The notes beneath the pieces are model-generated. The model did no database searches. It was given only the letters and a program-made list of their open reading frames with translations, and was not told the origin of the DNA. Of a DNA stretch of 64,000 bases, positions 1 to 11,006 are shown piece after piece (position 1 is the stretch's first letter; each line of letters begins with the position of its first letter). The DNA comes from Argopecten irradians (Eukaryota > Mollusca > Bivalvia > Pectinida > Pectinidae), in assembly GCF_041381155.1 (NCBI RefSeq), contig NC_091135.1:50542086-50606085 (forward strand), given 5' to 3'. The translations under genes and the position numbers were made by a program.

Positions 1-2839
1 TTTGTGTAGAAATATGACGTTATGCTCACAAAAAACGACGTAATAATCGCAAAGGCATATAAAACGGTGAAATACAATGGCGGAGCTAGTAGAGATGGTC
101 TTCTGTATATGGAAGCGAGAAAACGAATGTAATAAATAGCACTCGTTAAAATATCAATAACTGGTATTCATCAAGAAAAAAGGAATATCCTCTATATATG
201 TTGCCTACAAAATGCAAAGTATGAATGTATCATTTACTCTTGCTTGTAATAATCATTTCACTTAAAATATTATTTCATAAAAACGTAAAAATGAGGCCGA
301 TGAGTGTAACGTTACATTGATACAACAGCGTAGATATACCTTGAAAGAAAAGTTTTCGTCAAGAAATTTGGAAAACTTTAAGGTTTAATTACAATAATTA
401 CACATTGAATAGATTTTTTATTACGAATCTGTATATCACACAGATGAACATTAAGTAATCTTACCACATCATACTGTCTACATAAAGATATCAATAACAA
501 TTTCCATTAATATTACAATAATATAAATAAAAATGTCCATGTTGTGAGACTCGATGTTATTTTTATGCATTAAAAAGAAATAGATTTAAACAATAAGGTA
601 TCTTGTAACGTAATAAATTTTGATCGATTTTTAATTTTCCCATTATTACCATTGTACCTACTTTTTCATATGATTGTTGCATTTTGAACATTTAATAATT
701 CAAAACTCTTTCAGCGTGTACCAAAATATAGAAAGTATTTTAGAACGCATTATTTAATGTATGTTTTAAAAGCTGTAACATTGCTGATGTTCGTTTAGCC
801 CTAAATGATAATAGTTATCGAAAGGCCGTTAAACAAAAACATACAACATATAAAAATGAATGTAAAAGTACCTGAATTCGCTTTATTAAGTCAAAAATAA
901 ATTAAAATGAGTATTGATATGATTGGTCGAAAATAAGCATGATAACATTATAAAACTTACGATTTATAATTATCTTCACAACAGTCACTGTCACAACATC
1001 CAGAACTACATGTACGGACTAACGTTGTGGCACTGCTGTAAAAAGTACAGCTTTCGGCAATAACTGTAATAAAGAGAATATCCAACAATGGAATATGAAA
1101 ATATTTGCTTGCAAAAGGTTTTAAAATCTGCGTACTGTTTTACACATCAAGTTCGACGAAATAAAACATTATTTATTCTCTTCGAGTTTATTACTTTGAA
1201 CAAAACGTTTATTGTTCGAATTTCATTTAAATAAAAGTAAAATATTGTCTAACGGTAGCATCCAAAGCAAAACTTACCTAAGCTTACACACAGAAGTAAT
1301 AATGATAAAGAAAATAAAATGTTTATTAAATCCATATCTTTCTTCACTAGAAACGGTCGTTAACCACTACATATTACATTACACTGCTAGAAGGTCCATG
1401 ATCACATGTATATATTGAGTTGATACGTTATGACCTTCGTATCATTCAAATGCAACGACCACAAATCGCTTCTTAAAATAGCTCATGAAAAGCCATCCTT
1501 TGTAGTAAACACACGTTTCACATGAGCACTAATCGTTACCATAGCGACAGTAAACAACGGCATCCAGCTGTGAAATCGAAAAACATTTCAGAGTCAATTT
1601 CAAACACAGCATTTAAAAAATCTACAATTCGAATCTTTAACCCGACAGACGCCGGTGTCCCACACAACTAGAAATAAACAGTATTCTGAATTTTGATTAC
1701 CCTTGTGTATTTATGCATCTATTTGCGAAATTCAATTACACTTAGCCTTGATCTTTCCTGCGTCGTTTGATCCGAATAATGATAAGTGTTTCAGAAAAAA
1801 CCTACTCTATGAACTACCTTGAGCCTAACACTGTGCCAATTAATTACAGTATTGTGATGAAAATGAAATATTTTATCTGCATTTCCATGGCCAAACTTTT
1901 GGCATCGCCAATTGTATCAGTTTCAATTTTGTTTGTAAATACGTCTGGTTCAAATAGTTTTAAGCTGCCAATGCAATATACGATAAGCATAACGGAAGAA
2001 GCATTAGACCACTAAATGTATTGACGGTTCGAATAGAACACACCTTGTGTGATTGTTTTGTAATTGCCATAATAAACCTAACCAAAGAACGCCTTTATCA
2101 CTACAGTGTATCGATGGGATACTCTAGTGTGATTGAATACCTCCAGCATTATTCAGCAGTGCAGAACTGAACGATGTCAAATCATATGTAAATAAATTTA
2201 CCATCGACAAAAGACGAACTCCGTCACCTTACTTCACTAGTAACGTTGTGTATTGAGTCCTGCCAACCCTAATTTATATCGTCTGTATTCTCTTTCCATT
2301 TCTATTTGTATGTACTCTTTCAGAATAAATGAACGGTATGTCTACCGTGTTAAATTATGAATCCCATATCAAAATAAGAATAAACGTTATTGGGGTTATT
2401 AATATATGTATTTCTGAAATTCATATGATACGTATACATGTACTGGATAAAACTATTGTGCTTGATACTTAAAAAAACATAGCAAATATAACAGTGCTAT
2501 GTATATGGCTACACGAAGGCGCATATTGAACTTGTTTGAAAAGATTCTATATACAATAATTATATGATACTACGATTTTCAGTACGGATATACTGACACG
2601 CTTATTTGACTTCTGCAGAATAAAATGTGAACTCTAAAATGGAAATTAGATTTCTATAAATTTGATGATGATCACAATACAGAATGCCGTCCACAGCGTG
2701 AGTGTAGGTAATAATTGCAGGTATTGTTTTGGGATGTTGTACTTCCCTCTGAATTGTCCTGTTATAGTAAAGGCAAATAAATTGCATCACGGGTACTAGT
2801 GGTGTAACTGTTTTAAGTGCCCGACTTTGGTCAGCTTTT
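1..2839. other. AT-rich intergenic DNA, no gene recognised
   Basis: This stretch is AT-rich, with only short open frames (up to 82 codons) whose translations show no domain, signal peptide or repeat. No RNA gene, mobile-element terminus or tandem repeat was recognised before the minisatellite that begins near 2840. Confidence 0.6.
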
Positions 2840-3722
2840 ACGTGCTAAGGTCAATAACTTCGATCACTTGCCCCTACCTGCTGAGGCCAATAATTTGATC
2901 ACTTGCCCGTTCCTGCTAAGGCCAATAATTTGATCACTTGCCCCTTCCTGCTAAAGCCAATAAATGTGATCACTTGCCCCTTCCTGCTAAGGCCAATGAT
3001 TTGATAACTTAACCCTACCTGCTAAGGCCAATAATTTGATCACTTTCCCCTTCCTGCTAAGGCCAATGATTTGATAACTTAACCCTACCTGCTAAGGCCA
3101 ATAATTTGATCATTTGCCCCTTCCTGCTAAGGTCAGTAATTTGATCACTTGCTCCTTCCTGCTAAGGGCAATAATTTGATCACTTGCTCCTTCCTGCTAA
3201 GGGCAATAATTTGATCACTTGCGCCTACCTGCTAAGGGCAATAATTTGATCACTTGCCCCTACCTGCTAAGGCCAATAATTTGATCACTTGCTCCTTCCT
3301 GCTAAGGGCAATAATTTGATCACTTGCTCCTTCCTGCTAAGGGCAATAATTTGATCACTTGCGCCTACCTGCTAAGGGCAATAATTTGATCACTTGCCCC
3401 TACCTGCTAAGGCCAATAATTTGATCACTTGCCCTTCCTGCTAAGGCCAATAATTTGATAACTTAACCCTACCTGCTAAGGCCAATAATTTGTTCAATTG
3501 CCCCTACCTGCTAAGGCCAATAATTTGATCACTTGCCCCTTCCTGCTAAGGCTAATAATTTGATCATTTGCCCCTACCGGCTAAAGCCAATACTTTGATC
3601 ACTTGCCCCTTCCTTCTAAGGCCAATAATTTGATCAATTGCCCCCACCTGCTAAGGCTAATAATTGGATCACTTGCTCCTTCATACTATTGCCAATAATT
3701 GTGATGACTTCCCCCTACCTGC
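2840..3722. repeat. 35-bp minisatellite, about 25 units
   Basis: Tandem units of 35 bp contain a TTTGATCACTTGCCCC half followed by CCTGCTAAGGCCAATAA. Units vary mainly in the C-run and in the AAGGCC/AAGGGC position. Higher-order structure is visible: 3141-3280 and 3281-3420 are identical four-unit (140 bp) blocks, and 2991-3060 and 3061-3130 are near-identical two-unit (70 bp) blocks. The last units towards 3720 are more diverged, as is usual at array edges. There are no unique spacers, so it is not a CRISPR array. Confidence 0.92.
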
Positions 3723-4515
3723 GATGTACAAACGTAGTAACAGTAGCTACACATTTACAATATAATCGTGTAAATTTACATTGTGATAACTTACCTAATA
3801 TACCTAAACATAGTGAAATTTGGCAGACTGTCTCAACATGATACTGACTATGGGCGACCATGCAAATATGTTGTATATTTTAAATGTATAAACACTTACG
3901 TTCCATAATGGTTAGAAATACACGATATAAAAGTACCTGATATAGACCTGCCCAATCTACTCATTATTTTGGTACTTTTTAAACATCTGAAACCACCTAA
4001 GGCTTACTTGTAAACCTACAGAGTAAACTAGTGCTGTTTTAGATTTGGGACACTCCCGACTTGTTGAGCATTGCTGAATTACTTTGAATAAGTACGACCG
4101 CTTAATTAGCAGATATAACTGGACGTATATTAACGTCTTTATGCCTTTTTAACGACAAATGACATTAAATGCATCTTTTCTGTAAGTAATGTTGAATGGT
4201 TGAGAATGTCCTGTATTAAAGTACCACCGTAATGAAAAGTTCTATGGCAGACATCGTGCGAGGCACACTCGATATTTGATAACGAGAAATACATGTCCAT
4301 TTCCCTATTTGATTAATGCGCACCGGAAAAAAGCGGGACACCACACATTATCCACAAGTCCAGCTGATACTATACCGTGTAGACGTACATTTTTACGAGT
4401 TTGACTTGAATCCGGAAAATCATATTTTCACGAATCAAACCAACGTGATCTTATCTATACCAGAGTATATTCAACCCCTATTTATTTCTCCCACAATTCA
4501 CTGATTTGTCACCGG
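3723..4515. other. Intergenic DNA, nothing recognised
   Basis: AT-rich non-repetitive DNA between the minisatellite and a GC-richer block. The only ORFs are about 60 codons long and look like chance. Confidence 0.5.
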
Positions 4516-4891
4516 TTTAAGCCGTGGGAGATTTCTCTCTGTCAACCCCTAGGGTATGACAGATTGCGCGCGCTAGCCTTTTGAACCTGAAGAAAATTAC
4601 GTAACGTCTTCATGCAGTGACGGTGGCGTGCAATGTCGATGACGTCATCAATGTTAACGTGCAAACGCCGGAGCCATATTGATATTGCAGTGAAATTGCT
4701 TCTTTTTGGCTATTATCTCTTCTTTATCCTTTGTATGTGGGAGAAAATATATCATTCCCAACCTATGAGGGAGTGACAACAAAATCACAACCCTCGAGGA
4801 ATTTCCTCATATCAAACCCTCGGAAGCCTCGGGTTAGACGTTCATGAATTTACCCCTTGGGTGGTGATTCAATTAATCTCCGAGACTTAAA
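4516..4891. mobile_element. Candidate MITE or GC-richer dispersed repeat
   Basis: A block of clearly higher GC than its surroundings contains GCGCGCGC and several CpG-rich stretches. Its ends are imperfectly inverted: TTTAAGCCGTGGGAGATTT at the left, and the reverse complement of the right end reads TTTAAGTCTCGGAGATTA. No open frame is present. A non-autonomous DNA transposon is the best guess; target duplications are not clear. Confidence 0.35.
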
Positions 4892-5453
4892 TTGTTGCGA
4901 CCACAGTAATGCCCCGCGAAAAAATATTCCAGCGAAAACTATGTGCTCTACGGTATGTTTTACTATCTTCTATGTATCAGATACCTGCCACAAAATCATG
5001 ATGTTCTAATACCATTTCAGTAGTCAGATTTATTCATCTCAATTTCCTTAAGTTATAGATTCAAATAGAACAATATAGATAACATAAAAGACAATAATGC
5101 ATAACCCTTTTTAATATACATGTATCATACTGAGTGACAATATACCTGATCGTTATTGTAATGCCAATGATGTAAAAACAGTTTTGGTAGTTTACGTTGT
5201 TAAAGGACAATATCCTTGTTGTGGTATATGTATATGTTAATCTCTCCTACGTGCCAGTTCATTTTCATGTCAAATCGAAAACGTCAAATTTTAATTAAAT
5301 AGCCGAAACACAAATCAAATTTATCCTAGAAAAATTCCAACTAATCTCCTCCTTTGGTTCTATTTGGTACCTTTGTCCTTGAGGGAAGCCCCAAAAGGAA
5401 ATCCAAATGTACGCGTGAAAGGCCCCCAAAGTTAATTATGCTGATAGGAAAAT

Positions 5454-5523
5454 CTGATTGGCTTTAAATAGAAATCAAAATTCCGGTTTCAATCCAATTA
5501 AGTGGGACAAAAGGACATATAAG
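5454..5523 (+). promoter_or_regulatory. Candidate CCAAT and TATA elements of gene 1
   Basis: CTGATTGG at 5454-5461 is an inverted CCAATCAG box, and TATAAG at 5518-5523 lies 45 bp before the ATG at 5568. A start site about 30 bp after the TATA element would give a 5' UTR of roughly 20 nt. Gene 3 has the same CCAATCAG word near its own TATA element. This is motif reading only. Confidence 0.4.
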
Positions 5524-5567
5524 TGTGATAGAGCTATTGAGTATCTGATCATACTTTACACTTGAAG

Positions 5568-6791
5568 ATGTCTATTTTTAAGGCCTGCCTGAGGTTTGTG
5601 ATGCTGATGTCAATACTTGAATCGGCTCAACTAAACAGACTCCTGCCCCGTCATTGGAATAAAATATGCAAGGTAAAGAGTGGAGTGACATGCCTACATC
5701 CATCCACAAGCAAAAGCATTGTCAGTCGAATGAGGGAGTTACAGCCATCTTGCGTCTCCTGTGAGGTTGGTCCAGATGATATTTGGAACTTTCATGATCT
5801 TCGAAGTTTTCTGCACAAGTCAAATAAGACATTTGCGATGAACGTTCACTGTCACGACGAAGGTAACATTACTCTGCCGTTTCCAATACGTGCAGCTGGT
5901 TTGAAGTATTTTTCTGTCACGAACTGTCTGATAGTCGGTTACATGTCGGAGTATTTTGATCGTACCATCGATGCCATTCCTGATACTTTGATTTACAACA
6001 GTCTTGCAGATTCGACAATATATGTCGATATAATGAAAATGATGGAAGCTTCAAATGGAATGAATAACATGACCAAAGCGGCTAAATGTGGACCTGAGAA
6101 AAGTATCGCCGTGTCCATTGCAAGAAATATTTCCTATGCATTTTCAGACCTTCCTGAATCAACCTTAAATGACATTTTTACCACATTTACTACACGTACG
6201 TCTACAAAATACATCAAAGGCCTTCTTTCCTCTTCCCACACCTGTGCTTACCGAAAGCTTACCGAAATGGACTTAAGCCTATCAAATACCCGTGGGGCAA
6301 ATTTTGACAGTATTCTGGTAAATAATGCGGTTTATCCGGCATTGAAGACATTGGACGTTTCAGATTCTTTACTGAGAAGAATACCAGATAAATTCAATGA
6401 TTGGAGACTGTATTTTCCTCGCCTGACTATGCTTGATCTATCACATAATTATATCCAGAAATTTAGTACAGTGCTTGATTATGGAAATTCGTCTGTTGAA
6501 CAAAGTATCGGAACTATAAATCTTCAGTATAACCTCATATCTACTATAGCAATGGGTGAGTTAAAGTCCTTTACAGGTCACAGGTTCGTAAAAGTAGATA
6601 TTAGAAATAATCCAATCAAGTGTGACTGTAAAATGCTTGACTTCATCGACTTTTTCAGTCAACCAAACGAACTTACAAAAGGCGGTAATGCGAGTCAATA
6701 TAGTTACTTAAGACATCTAAAATGTAAGGAACCGCTTTCATTAAAAGGTCGAACAATTGTAGATTTGAGTCGTGAAGATATTGGTTGTTAG
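5568..6791 (+). CDS. Secreted LRR ectodomain protein (TLR-like paralogue without membrane or TIR segments)
   Basis: 407 residues in one exon. The frame is open from a TTG at 5562, but the first ATG is 5568 and is followed directly by a hydrophobic signal peptide (residues 1-20, cleavage near SA|Q). Twelve cysteines (34, 42, 62, 65, 95, 120, 174, 226, 352, 354, 386, 407) match those of the two downstream paralogues in order and almost exactly in spacing. Residues about 258-345 hold recognisable LRRs (LDLSHNYI, VDIRNNPI); 349-407 form an LRR C-terminal cap (KCDC...LKC...DIGC). Residues 21-255 are cysteine-rich without clear LRRs. Sequons at N100 and N187 are conserved in all three genes. The protein ends on the final cap cysteine, and (TA)n DNA follows the stop, so it should be secreted. 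A role as a soluble pattern-binding or decoy protein is inferred; splicing to a downstream membrane exon cannot be excluded. Confidence 0.9.
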   Translation: MSIFKACLRFVMLMSILESAQLNRLLPRHWNKICKVKSGVTCLHPSTSKSIVSRMRELQPSCVSCEVGPDDIWNFHDLRSFLHKSNKTFAMNVHCHDEGNITLPFPIRAAGLKYFSVTNCLIVGYMSEYFDRTIDAIPDTLIYNSLADSTIYVDIMKMMEASNGMNNMTKAAKCGPEKSIAVSIARNISYAFSDLPESTLNDIFTTFTTRTSTKYIKGLLSSSHTCAYRKLTEMDLSLSNTRGANFDSILVNNAVYPALKTLDVSDSLLRRIPDKFNDWRLYFPRLTMLDLSHNYIQKFSTVLDYGNSSVEQSIGTINLQYNLISTIAMGELKSFTGHRFVKVDIRNNPIKCDCKMLDFIDFFSQPNELTKGGNASQYSYLRHLKCKEPLSLKGRTIVDLSREDIGC

Positions 6792-8297
6792 ATATATATA
6801 TATATACATATAGTTTATTTTCCAAAAAGAGAGAATGAAATAGTTAAAGTAAATATAATACAAATATATGTAATTGTGAGTTATCAAATTGGCTGAGATT
6901 TTGGTGTTGTGATAATTTATTATTTATTGTTTCTCCCAGCTGTTAGATCGATATGACATGCATACCCGTACATAAGTACCAGTAATGATAAATTTTATAT
7001 TCGTAACAGCCCAACTAGTATCGTAATTTTTGGCAGATAACGGAGACTTTAGGAGTATTTTAAATATATGTTTTATATTAAGATCACCTACAGAATCCCT
7101 TGGGTGACTTCCGCGAAATTCTGAAAAAAATATACCTTTTTGAATGATATCGACGAAAATAACTTTTATTTTGTAAAACGAATACTAATTTTGATATACG
7201 GAAAAAAATGAAGTATTTGCTTGACATGCCCACGCAAAATATTTTATGCATAAAATGTTTGTACGTTCATCCCACACGCTGAAAAATGCTGTTCATCATA
7301 CAGAATAGAAAGCATTTCTTGTCCTAAATAAAATATTTGCCTTATCATGTAAAAAAAATCTTTTCAAACTTATCACATTTACAGTAAACGCCGGATAATG
7401 TAAAATATGTACATGCAAGCTTAATACAAATAGGTCGAAAAGTTTGACCTTGGCCCGGCACAATAAAACTATTCTCAGACAGATTTTTTACTCAAGCATA
7501 TGTTTTCACATAGACCTGAGTAAAAATCTGTTTTTATGATGCCAGGCACTGTTATTTTCCCTTCAGTAATAAATTGCAACCGATGCGGTTTAATGAATTT
7601 AGCAGTGAAAATCATTGAAAGGCACATAGCAAAATGTAGGAGGCTTGTTGGTACATTGCTTACACTACATAATTTCTTACACTATGAAAGTTCTTATTTT
7701 TTATGTTTTATATATGTTTAAACGAAAGATACACTAGCATTCATTCAATTATTTAAAATACTTTGCATATGTGATATGGGATTGTAGATCACTGTCTGGT
7801 TGCATCTTTTAATCATGCATATTCATTTTACTGCACGGTAGATGTAAATATCACGAGTGTCAGGAATGTCAGTCTGAACTCGTACTTCACTTTGATATAT
7901 AAAACATATACATTGTAAATCTTATAATTCTCAAAATATTGATGACTTGTGATGCATGCTATATCATAAAAAGGTCGCCTTGCTTCATTAGTGTAGATAT
8001 ACCGTTTACTATAGCTTTAATATCATTATATCAAATCCAATAATTAAGTTAATGTTGAAACGTTGAAAATAATTTTTGAAAAACATGTTTTGGTAATTTT
8101 TATTTGATAAATGAACTTAACATTTGAATTGTGTTATTTATTTTTTTCAATTGAATGAGACATTGACATTCACTCTTATATTTAATCTATGAACATTTTT
8201 CTCCAGCTGGTCTGCCGATAAGGTTGAAGTGCTGTTAAAAATGCACTAGGTTGTCTTGTGGCGGAGGTAATTTATTGTTACGAGAATGACCATGTTG
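6789..8297. other. Intergenic DNA after gene 1, with a short (TA)n run
   Basis: A TA microsatellite starts at the stop codon of gene 1 (about 6790-6806). No remnant of a transmembrane or TIR sequence was found downstream. An AATAAA occurs near 7326, about 540 bp after the stop; no closer canonical poly(A) signal was seen. The rest is AT-rich with no recognised feature. Confidence 0.5.
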
Positions 8298-8522
8298 GTT
8301 TTTGGTTTTTATAAGTTTATCGTCCTATTAAAAGCCATGGTCATTTAAGAACGTGCCATGTATGTTGGAAGAGGAAAGCAGGAGTACCCGGAGAAAATAC
8401 ATCGACAAACGGTCAGTACCTGGCAACTGCCCAACTTGGGATTCGAACTCACGACACAGAGGTGGATGGCTTGTGGTAACATGTCGAGACATCTTAAACA
8501 CTTGGATACCTCGGCCCCATAG
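8298..8522 (-). mobile_element. tRNA-Ser/Leu-derived SINE (family S1 of this window)
   Basis: On the minus strand the element starts with a tRNA-Ser-like head: GGCCGAGGTATCCAAGTG, then TTTAAG, covers the A box, and AGTTCGAATCCC is a near-consensus B box. The body follows, with the words GCCAGGTACTGACCG and TTTTCTCCGGGTACTC. It ends in a tail matching AGGACGTTAAT-type sequence and an A/C-rich run near 8298. Truncated copies are at 16335-16452 and 54035-54140. SINEs are non-coding and are mobilised by a LINE; short ORFs here are accidental. Confidence 0.75.
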
Positions 8523-8768
8523 ACCATGCTGGTACAAGTTTTTGAAATACTACCTGTAATTCAGAATACATCCATTGGTGTAGATTACTTTAAGATGAAA
8601 AGCGTTTTACTTATTGATATAATTCACACGCTCGCGTTCAGCCATACAATAAGATTTTACATATCATAATTGAAAAAAAAATCCGAATTTGAGAATGTAT
8701 GAAGAGTTTTGTAGAAAAAGAAAACAAATTAGTCAATTGTGATAATTAAGTTGTTACTTATCACTTTA
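8523..8768. other. Spacer between SINE and MITE
   Basis: AT-rich spacer between two mobile elements; no independent feature was recognised. Confidence 0.5.
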
Positions 8769-8772
8769 TTAA

Positions 8773-9314
8773 AGGGACAAATCAGTGAGACTAATTCGTT
8801 ACACCACCACGAAGCAAAATATGACATAAATATATTGTTCTACATTCCTTATGAAACATATGACAAGAAATAGTGACAAATTTTAAAACATTGTTAAGTA
8901 TTTTGATTAATACCATTGAAATTCCAAATCGTTGATCAATACGATTAAGCATGTATAACATGTACGCTGTACCCTTCCCCGAGTCAAAGTCGCGCACGTT
9001 AAACAAATGCAATGCATAACCACTGAGGAGTTGATGAAATTATTTTTAGACAAGAACATGTATCTAATAATATTAACACAACTGTAAGAGCGATTTGAGT
9101 AGTTCTTGACAAAAAATTCTTTACTACACAGGCAAGGGTCAGGGTTCGGCATACAAGGCTATGTGTAATGGCGATTGAACATCTCACATACATTTGACTA
9201 CAGTGGGCTTTTCTGACATATCACAGTAAAACCAACTAATCTAATTCCCATTAGAACTGGCTAGCTTCCGAAATATGTGCAAGTTTTAATGTACTCTTAG
9301 ACTGAATTGTCCCT
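8773..9314. mobile_element. TTAA-flanked MITE, piggyBac-type (542 bp)
   Basis: Terminal inverted repeats AGGGACAAATCAGT at 8773-8786 and ACTGAATTGTCCCT at 9301-9314 are flanked by TTAA at 8769-8772 and 9315-9318. TTAA target duplication is the hallmark of piggyBac-superfamily transposition. No transposase frame is present, so it is non-autonomous. A lone terminus of the same type (CACTGAATTGTCCCTTT) occurs near 63097-63114. Confidence 0.75.
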
Positions 9315-9318
9315 TTAA

Positions 9319-11006
9319 GGATGATTATTATTTGTTTGTTGTTTAATGGTGTGTAAACTGTATTTGTATTTATATCTTAAATGACGCACATTAGCAAATA
9401 ACTTAAGGTGAAATATTTGTGCCGGTTTAAACATGTGTACACGTTTATATCTGGTTTGCTGACCCAAATTAACAAAATGAAAAACAATGGAAGATAAATC
9501 ACTCAAAATGTGTCATCTTCAATAAGAACACATACTACATTTTTAGCACAAAGGACAGGTGTGAAGATGTCAACCATTGTGTAACATTTATTTAATTCCA
9601 AACGTGACAAGCTCTTCACAAAACTTTAACAGCTGACAAAGACAGCTTGTATGCATATGCTAATATGGTTCAATGCATATTTATTGACCGCCTCTTACAA
9701 GCAACTTCATCCATTATTTAAATATTCTTCCTAATATACAGAATCTATGGATATTATGAAGGTATATAGCGAATAATATCCGGATATGTTAAAATATGTT
9801 ATCATGTATTTATTATTTTTGCATATTATTAATAAAAATTAAAGAAATTTACCTGGAATCAAATCATACTAATGATACATTACTGCCGACAAATGTAGCA
9901 TCGTATCAATATCTTCGACTTTTCAGGGTTACATAGTACAAAGTGTGTTCAAAAGATATTTGCGTCTGAAAATATTGGTCTGGCCCCGTTTGCACAAAAA
10001 CTTCTTAAATTGGGATTTATCTCAACTTTATATTTGACCTCAATGTTTATCTCAATATTGGCAGACTCCGAAAATGTCATCTTAACTTTGCGAACTTCAC
10101 TGAAATAATCTGAAATCTGAGATGGCAAGTCCCGTCACGATTCGTCGACATTATCGTTGATCTTTTTGTCTAGTAGAGTCACATTTATAAAACAGTGATT
10201 CGACACGGAGTGACGGTACACTCTTTTACATTATTGTGAGGCAAATACACCGTATTAACAGTCTGGATGTTGTGCAATGGGTTGTGGTGTGTGAATGTCT
10301 GCATGCTTTGGGAGGCTGCGGTATAGCGGACATCATTTTATTTTACAGTGTTATCCCACTGACACAAGTCGCCGAAGACAACAGACAAACACACCTACCA
10401 ACCCAGGAGATGTTAGTTAGATAAAAGCCAAGAAGAAAAGAAAATACAAAATCCTAAACTAAGGGATAAATGGGATTTAAGTAATAGTGGGACAGAGAAA
10501 AACATCACAGCATATATGTATAAAATGAGTTGCAATATTCATGTGCATGTATGGAATCCTCTGATTCAATCTGAGTTGCTAACGCGATTTGCATATCTTG
10601 TCTTTAACATATTTATGTTCTGGAATAAGCACTATGATTTAAACCTGGTAAATGCACCAAGGGACATTTACACGTATACGTAAAAGTTATTGTGGTATTG
10701 CCTAGGACGTATATTATCCCGACAGAATATAAATACAATTTTGTATTTCAATTGGTCACCATTGTCCTTGACATTCATTTGACTTTTATAATTAATATGC
10801 GGCTGTCAAATCCATGGACATCGGTTGTAGCCCTTTCACATTTTACTTATATATCCTGCCTACCTGTCTCTGTGGATACAATACTTACTTTCATGGAAAA
10901 TCATGTGTGCGTGTTGTTCCAAGAATTAAGACAAGTCAGTTTACAATAAGATTGTCATTTTCTGTTTTAACAAAAGGCTTGTGGACATGATATAAACGGG
11001 ATCAGA
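9319..11006. other. Intergenic DNA upstream of gene 2, with an old R-family fragment
   Basis: Mostly AT-rich unique DNA. About 10243-10404 is a diverged antisense fragment of the R repeat: TGGGAGGCTGCGGTAT, a C-ACTGACACAAG stretch and GCCGAAGACA words occur in the family order. ATATAAAC at 10989-10996 is TATA-like but only 10 bp before the ATG of gene 2, too close to be its core promoter unless translation starts further in. The sequence GATCAG directly before the ATG would also fit a splice acceptor. Confidence 0.5.

Noticed and set aside
10989-10996. TATA box of gene 2
   Set aside because: It is only 10 bp before the ATG; a start site 30 bp downstream would fall inside the coding region.
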